From Gammaproteobacteria bacterium (GTDB lineage Bacteria; Pseudomonadota; Gammaproteobacteria; Pseudomonadales; Pseudohongiellaceae): a stretch of DNA of 9,446 nucleotides. Made by a program: the position numbers and the translations under genes. Within the stretch, counting starts at the first letter, position 1; every line of letters starts with the position of its first letter. Shown here piece by piece: positions 6,824 to 9,446 of the stretch. The stretch lies in NCBI GenBank assembly GCA_003514305.1, contig DORE01000128.1, positions 1 through 9,446 of the forward strand, read 5' to 3'. The notes below the pieces were generated by a model. That model had not been told where the DNA came from and made no database searches. It saw only the letters and a list, made by a program, of their open reading frames with translations.

Positions 6824-6919
6824 GGAAGAGTATCATCCCCGGTGGGGTGCCCGGACTTCAAACCCGGTGAAGTCTGTTTATAGCAGGCTTGGTGGGTTCG
6901 ACTCCTGCCTCTTCCGCCA
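6824..6919 (+). tRNA. selC: tRNA-Sec (anticodon UCA)
   Basis: This 96-base gene includes the encoded CCA (6917-6919) with discriminator G6916. It decodes UGA as selenocysteine with SelA, SelB and SelD, none of which is in the window. Acceptor GGAAGAG (6824-6830) pairs with CTCTTCC (6909-6915). D stem CATCC/GGGTG (6834-6838/6845-6849) holds loop CCGGTG. The anticodon TCA is at 6858-6860 in loop CTTCAAA. The long variable arm has a 7-bp stem AAGTCTG/CAGGCTT (6870-6876/6884-6890). T stem GTGGG/CCTGC flanks TTCGACT (6897-6903). The loop and arm match E. coli selC closely. Two oddities: the acceptor-T helix is 7+5 rather than the 8+5 of E. coli, with U and A at positions 8 and 9, and the base pair next to the anticodon loop is A6855 with C6863. 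Confidence 0.96.
6897..6919. other. Probable left attachment site in the 3' end of selC
   Basis: Islands with P4-type integrases usually recombine within the T-arm and 3' end of a tRNA gene and restore that sequence on integration. Here an integrase gene in the same orientation begins 153 bp after the CCA. No second copy of this segment is present later in the window, so the core repeat length cannot be set and the right site must lie beyond 9446. Confidence 0.6.
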
Positions 6920-7031
6920 CATACTCATTCAGTAGTACTCAGCTACAACCAGTAAAGCTAAAATCTTTCGACATTTATAGCATATTACTGTTCAAAGCGG
7001 TTCAACAAGACTTTCTAGAATCCAATAGCTT

Positions 7032-7060
7032 TAGTAACATCTGTAGTAACACTGGTGTTA
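7032..7060. repeat. Direct and inverted repeats just before the integrase
   Basis: TAGTAACA occurs at 7032-7039 and 7044-7051, a 12-bp step. The second copy runs into an inverted repeat, TAACAC-TG-GTGTTA (7047-7060), that ends four bases before the integrase Shine-Dalgarno region. These may be integrase arm sites or an operator for an AlpA/integrase regulator; both are inference. Confidence 0.45.
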
Positions 7061-7072
7061 ATCTAAGGCTAA

Positions 7073-8278
7073 ATGCCGCTTATGCCCCGAATAGCGAAGC
7101 CATTAACTGACACTCAAATACGAAACGCTAAACCCAAGTCGAAGGAATACAACCTTGCCGATGGGCAAGGCCTATATCTTCGGGTTAAGCCGAGCGGGTC
7201 GAAGGAATGGGTCTTTAACTACTACAAGCCGATTAGTGGAAAAAGAACGAATAACGGGCTTGGTATTTATCCAAATGTATCTCTCAAAGTTGCAAGAGAC
7301 AAACGTCAAGTTTATCAAGAGCTGCTTGCTGAAGGGTATGACCCTGCTGAGTATCTCGCTAAGAAGAAAAACGAGCAGGCAAGCGTCTCTGCAAATACGC
7401 TTCTGAAAGTCACTGAGCTTTGGCTAGAAACGCAAACCGACATCACGGCTCGATATGCCCGTGATATTAAAAATTCATTGACGACGCATGTAATGCCTAC
7501 TCTGGGGCATATTCCGATTACTGACATTACCCCTGTGACGGCTATAAATGCGATTCGCCCTCTTGCAGAGCAAGGTAAAAGCGAGACGGTCTCACGGGTT
7601 TGTTCGCGGTTAATCCGAATTATGGGGTTTGCCAAGAATACTGGTCTGGTAAGAGAAAATCGATTGTATGGAATCAAGGATGCGTTTAAGTCTCCTAAGC
7701 ATAAAAATTTCCCCACGATAGCCCCTTCGGAGTTGCTCGATTTTATAAAGCAATTGTCGAGAGCGAATATTACGTTGACCACTCGGTTATTAATTGAATT
7801 TCAGCTCCATACGATGGTTCGGCCAGGCGAAGCCGCTGGGGCGAAATGGTCTGAGATTGATTTCGATAACACGCTTTGGATTATTCCAGGGACAAGGATG
7901 AAAAAAGGCAGGCAGCACATTGTGCCTCTTACCAAGCAATGCCTCGCAATCTTGTCCGAGATGAAAGTGGTTTCACACCAGTCAGAATATGTCTTTCCTG
8001 CAGACAGAAAAGGGAAAGGTCACGTTAATGCTGCAACGGCAAATATGGCTATTAAACGGATGGGGTATAAGGGCAGGCTAGTAGCACACGGACTGCGGTC
8101 ATTAGCCAGTACGACGCTCAATGAGCAAGGTTTTAGGCCTGATATTGTTGAGGTAGCTCTAGCTCATGGTGACAAGGATAAGGTTCGAGATTCATACAAT
8201 CATGCCGAATTTTTGCGGCAACGCGGGGAGATGATGGCATGGTGGTCGAACCACATAGAATCCGCCAACCTTGAATAA
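7073..8278 (+). CDS. int: P4-type tyrosine recombinase (island integrase)
   Basis: A 401-residue integrase that inserts and, with a directionality factor, excises the island at selC. Residues about 9-95 are the arm-binding DUF4102-type domain, with LTDTQIRNAKPK, the ADGQGLYLRV strand and the SLKVARDKRQVYQELLAEGYDP helix. A core-binding SAM-like domain spans about 110-210 and the catalytic domain about 215-390. The expected catalytic residues are present: Arg250 (MVRPGEAAGAKW), a hairpin Lys at 277 or 278, His339 and Arg342 (AHGLR), His365 (ALAHG) and Tyr375 (SYNHAEFL). Length is normal and no frame break is seen, so it is probably active. ATG 7073 follows TAAGG (7064-7068); ATG 7082 is an alternative that loses three residues. 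Its start faces the tRNA, with the integrated element downstream. Confidence 0.95.
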   Translation: MPLMPRIAKPLTDTQIRNAKPKSKEYNLADGQGLYLRVKPSGSKEWVFNYYKPISGKRTNNGLGIYPNVSLKVARDKRQVYQELLAEGYDPAEYLAKKKNEQASVSANTLLKVTELWLETQTDITARYARDIKNSLTTHVMPTLGHIPITDITPVTAINAIRPLAEQGKSETVSRVCSRLIRIMGFAKNTGLVRENRLYGIKDAFKSPKHKNFPTIAPSELLDFIKQLSRANITLTTRLLIEFQLHTMVRPGEAAGAKWSEIDFDNTLWIIPGTRMKKGRQHIVPLTKQCLAILSEMKVVSHQSEYVFPADRKGKGHVNAATANMAIKRMGYKGRLVAHGLRSLASTTLNEQGFRPDIVEVALAHGDKDKVRDSYNHAEFLRQRGEMMAWWSNHIESANLE

Positions 8279-8285
8279 AAGGAAG
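8279..8285 (+). promoter_or_regulatory. Shine-Dalgarno that decides the start of the 184-aa gene
   Basis: AAGGAAG begins immediately after the integrase stop (8276-8278) and ends six bases before ATG 8292. The alternative TTG at 8271 overlaps the integrase coding end and has no such site. Termination of the integrase would bring ribosomes onto this site, so the two genes are probably coupled. Confidence 0.65.
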
Positions 8286-8291
8286 CAAAAA

Positions 8292-8846
8292 ATGCCGCAA
8301 TGGAGGTTTGAAAAAGCAGCAAGACTCGCAAGAGAGCTTAAAACTTGGAATCACAATGATGTAGCTCAAGTAATAAGAGATTCCTTGGATTCGCAAGATC
8401 AAAATGTTGGAGCCTCGGGAACCGCTGATTCTGAATACGGAACTGCTTTGGAGACGAAGAGTCAGCCTATCATCGATTATAAATTCGATAATCCAATAGA
8501 GTGCTTCCACACCCACGTTGCTGTTGGCCTAAGCCCTCCGCGCGAGGTGATGATTTGCATGCGACTATGTATACGAGACTACTTTCTTGCTGGAGGAAAA
8601 ATATCCTTAGATGAAGCCTTTTTCGGTAAAGAGCATGTTGCGACAAGGAGTTATGCAAAGCTAAATCATGATAAGAGCTTACACTCCAAATATGCTCTAT
8701 TTGACGCTACTAAACATTTATCGGAAATAAAAAGTCTAGATGGCAAGGCGGAGGAATTTTTGTCTAAACGCCTTGGTGACCTTTCATCGGACAGAGCAAG
8801 CTTCTTGAGGGGCTACAATCGATGGAAATCTCGTAAAAACAGATAG
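8292..8846 (+). CDS. Unrecognised island protein, probable operon partner of the integrase
   Basis: A 184-residue soluble-looking protein with no signal peptide or membrane segment, which I cannot assign to a named family. Residues 1-30 are predicted helical and charged; about 31-60 is low-complexity and probably a linker. A denser, domain-like part follows: NPIECFHTHVAVGLSPPREV (67-86) and RDYFLAGGKISLDEAFFGK (95-113), then a basic, helical C-terminus ending FLRGYNRWKSRKNR (171-184). Cys71, His73, His75, Cys89 and Cys93 lie close together but do not make a standard zinc pattern. The basic tail could bind nucleic acid. It begins 13 bases after the integrase stop, so a role in integration, excision or element regulation is an inference from position only. 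Its composition is more AT-rich than the chromosomal genes. Confidence 0.75.
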   Translation: MPQWRFEKAARLARELKTWNHNDVAQVIRDSLDSQDQNVGASGTADSEYGTALETKSQPIIDYKFDNPIECFHTHVAVGLSPPREVMICMRLCIRDYFLAGGKISLDEAFFGKEHVATRSYAKLNHDKSLHSKYALFDATKHLSEIKSLDGKAEEFLSKRLGDLSSDRASFLRGYNRWKSRKNR

Positions 8847-8852
8847 TTAGTT

Positions 8853-8878
8853 CGGACAAATTTTGAAAATCTTGTCCG
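8853..8878. repeat. Inverted repeat after the 184-aa gene (operator or weak terminator)
   Basis: CGGACAA (8853-8859) and TTGTCCG (8872-8878) form a perfect 7-bp stem. The inside, ATTT-TGA-AAAT with one extra C, can extend it to a hairpin of about eleven pairs. It starts six bases after the stop codon, but no T tract follows on either strand, so an operator for the AlpA unit is at least as likely as a terminator. Confidence 0.5.
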
Positions 8879-8879
8879 T

Positions 8880-8890
8880 GAATTAAATTC
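8880..8890. repeat. Short perfect palindrome upstream of the AlpA-like gene
   Basis: GAATT-A-AATTC lies one base after the preceding inverted repeat and 53 bases before the AlpA-like start. It could be a second protein-binding half of the same control region. Confidence 0.35.
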
Positions 8891-8943
8891 ATATGTGATT
8901 AAGCTGTCGCGCCATGTTCAACAAGATACTAGAGGTATCAAAC

Positions 8944-9162
8944 ATGGATGCTAAATGTCACAGAAAATCTCGAATAATTCGATGGCCAGAAGTTCATGAA
9001 AGGGTCGGTTACTGTCGCACTAATATTTATTACTTAATTCAGTCAGGAGATTTTCCAGCACCCATTAAGCTTGGCTCAAGAGCTGTTGGTTGGCTTGAAA
9101 GTGATATAGAAAATTGGATTGAGTCTCGTATTGAGCAGTCTCAAAACGGAGGTGGAATATGA
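8944..9162 (+). CDS. alpA: AlpA-family transcriptional regulator (MerR-fold helix-turn-helix)
   Basis: From ATG 8944, preceded by AGAGGT (8931-8936) at a seven-base gap, the protein has 72 residues. An ATG at 8914 would add ten residues without a ribosome binding site. The AlpA/phage_AlpA pattern is clear: IIRWPEVHERVGYCRTNIYYLIQ is the winged helix-turn-helix (about 11-33), followed by GDFPAPIKLGSRAVGWLESD (35-54) and IENWIESRI (55-63). Family members activate integrase or excisionase genes in prophages and islands and can act as directionality factors. The stop overlaps the next start (ATGA at 9159-9162), so it heads a coupled operon. Target sites are not proven; the palindromes at 8853-8890 and 7047-7060 are candidates. 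Confidence 0.92.
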   Translation: MDAKCHRKSRIIRWPEVHERVGYCRTNIYYLIQSGDFPAPIKLGSRAVGWLESDIENWIESRIEQSQNGGGI

Positions 9163-9395
9163 GCCTTCGTAAAAGAATTAATCAAAATTGCAAAGGTTGC
9201 ATCTACGACCCGTATGCAGCGGGTACTTGGCGACAACAAACAACGCTCTGTCCAGCAATTAATTGCTCCTTCCACGAAGTACGGCCAGTAACTGAGTCTG
9301 AAATCCCTGTTGGAGTCTTGGACTACCACCAGGTTTCAGAAGAGGAATATCAACAAATCAGGCTTCACATATCTGGGGAGGGCAAAAATGTCTAA
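9159..9395 (+). CDS. Small four-cysteine island protein
   Basis: A 78-residue protein with GGAGGTGG (9149-9156) just before its ATG. Cys11 and Cys14 (CKGC), with Cys31 and Cys36 (CPAINC), form two cysteine pairs that could hold a zinc ion; the intervening IYDPYAAGTWRQQ is the best conserved part as I recall similar small proteins from prophages and islands. The C-terminal half is acidic. The function is unknown; a small zinc-stabilised adaptor or DNA-binding protein is inference. It overlaps the AlpA-like gene by four bases and the next gene by eight, so all three are translated as one unit. Confidence 0.8.
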   Translation: MSLRKRINQNCKGCIYDPYAAGTWRQQTTLCPAINCSFHEVRPVTESEIPVGVLDYHQVSEEEYQQIRLHISGEGKNV

Positions 9396-9446
9396 TTTAA
9401 GCCTCGTCACACCCCCAAATCGGCCCGATACGGACACAGAGGTGGT
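9388..9446 (+). CDS. Start of a further island gene, cut by the right edge
   Basis: ATG 9388 lies inside the end of the previous gene and is preceded by GGGGAGGG (9375-9382) at a five-base gap. Nineteen codons are visible (MSNLSLVTPPNRPDTDTEVV minus the incomplete last codon), polar and proline-rich, with no stop. In related islands the gene at this place is often a primase or replication protein, but nothing in these residues identifies it. Confidence 0.65.
   Translation, partial: MSNLSLVTPPNRPDTDTEV

Larger units (their letters stand above)
6920..9446 (+). mobile_element. Left end of a selC-integrated genomic island (incomplete)
   Basis: The segment begins at the tRNA 3' end and contains, all on one strand, an intact P4-type integrase, an unknown protein, an AlpA-type regulator, a small cysteine-motif protein and the start of a further gene. 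Integrase next to a tRNA plus AlpA is the standard left end of P4-like satellites and integrative islands. Sampled composition falls after the integrase (22 of 60 G+C in the row from 8641 against 31 of 60 in the row from 541). Right end, replication genes and cargo are not visible. Confidence 0.82.

Noticed and set aside
6462..6836. Minus-strand frame of 124 codons overlapping the DUF547 3' end and the selC start
   Set aside because: Antisense to a well-supported gene, and it would run over the tRNA promoter; no family features.
6889..7110. Plus-strand frame of 73 codons starting inside selC
   Set aside because: It begins within the tRNA and overlaps the integrase start; its translation is Ser/Asn-rich with no motif.
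7315..7782. Minus-strand frame of 155 codons inside the integrase
   Set aside because: Antisense to conserved integrase sequence; no ribosome binding site and no recognisable domain.
8133..8516. Minus-strand frame of 127 codons across the integrase end and the 184-aa gene
   Set aside because: It spans two coupled plus-strand genes with good start signals and shows no family features.
8846..9446. CRISPR array or second attachment repeat in the island part
   Set aside because: No regularly spaced repeats are present, and the selC 3' end sequence does not recur before the right edge.

Overview
The window reads as chromosomal DNA from a gammaproteobacterium, most likely a marine, selenocysteine-using lineage. 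This placement is inferred from the mix of protein families (an ABA4-like membrane protein, an SPFH protein paired with an Arc-type regulator, a DinF-type MATE transporter, DUF3301, DUF547) and from a tRNA-Sec gene with an encoded CCA end. No single marker fixes the genus.

Positions 1-6823 are ordinary, densely packed chromosome. An operon cut by the left edge encodes an ABA4-like (DUF4281) membrane protein and, overlapping it by ATGA, an alpha/beta hydrolase. Next is a two-gene unit of an SPFH/band-7 membrane protein and a small ribbon-helix-helix protein. It is preceded by a promoter whose -10 region is embedded in repeats of 11-bp period centred on TGATATCA, which look like an autoregulatory operator. 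A MATE efflux transporter follows. Convergent to it on the minus strand are a small DUF3301 protein and, upstream of that, a stand-alone beta-ketoacyl-ACP synthase III-like enzyme with a C-terminal extension. Divergent from the synthase is a secreted DUF547 protein, with a terminator-like hairpin in its leader.

At 6824-6919 lies the tRNA-Sec gene (selC, anticodon UCA, long variable arm). A P4-type tyrosine recombinase with all catalytic residues starts 153 bp after its encoded CCA. This is the standard arrangement of an island integrated in the 3' end of a tRNA gene, and selC is a known island hotspot.

Positions 6920-9446 are therefore read as the left end of an integrated element. In order it holds the integrase, an unrecognised 184-aa protein whose ribosome binding site overlaps the end of the integrase gene, an intergenic region with two palindromes, and a coupled run of genes: an AlpA-like MerR-fold regulator, a small four-cysteine protein, and the first 19 codons of another gene cut by the right edge. 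The part after the integrase is AT-richer in sampled rows than the chromosome. The cargo and the right attachment site lie outside the window, so whether the island carries a novel system cannot be decided here.
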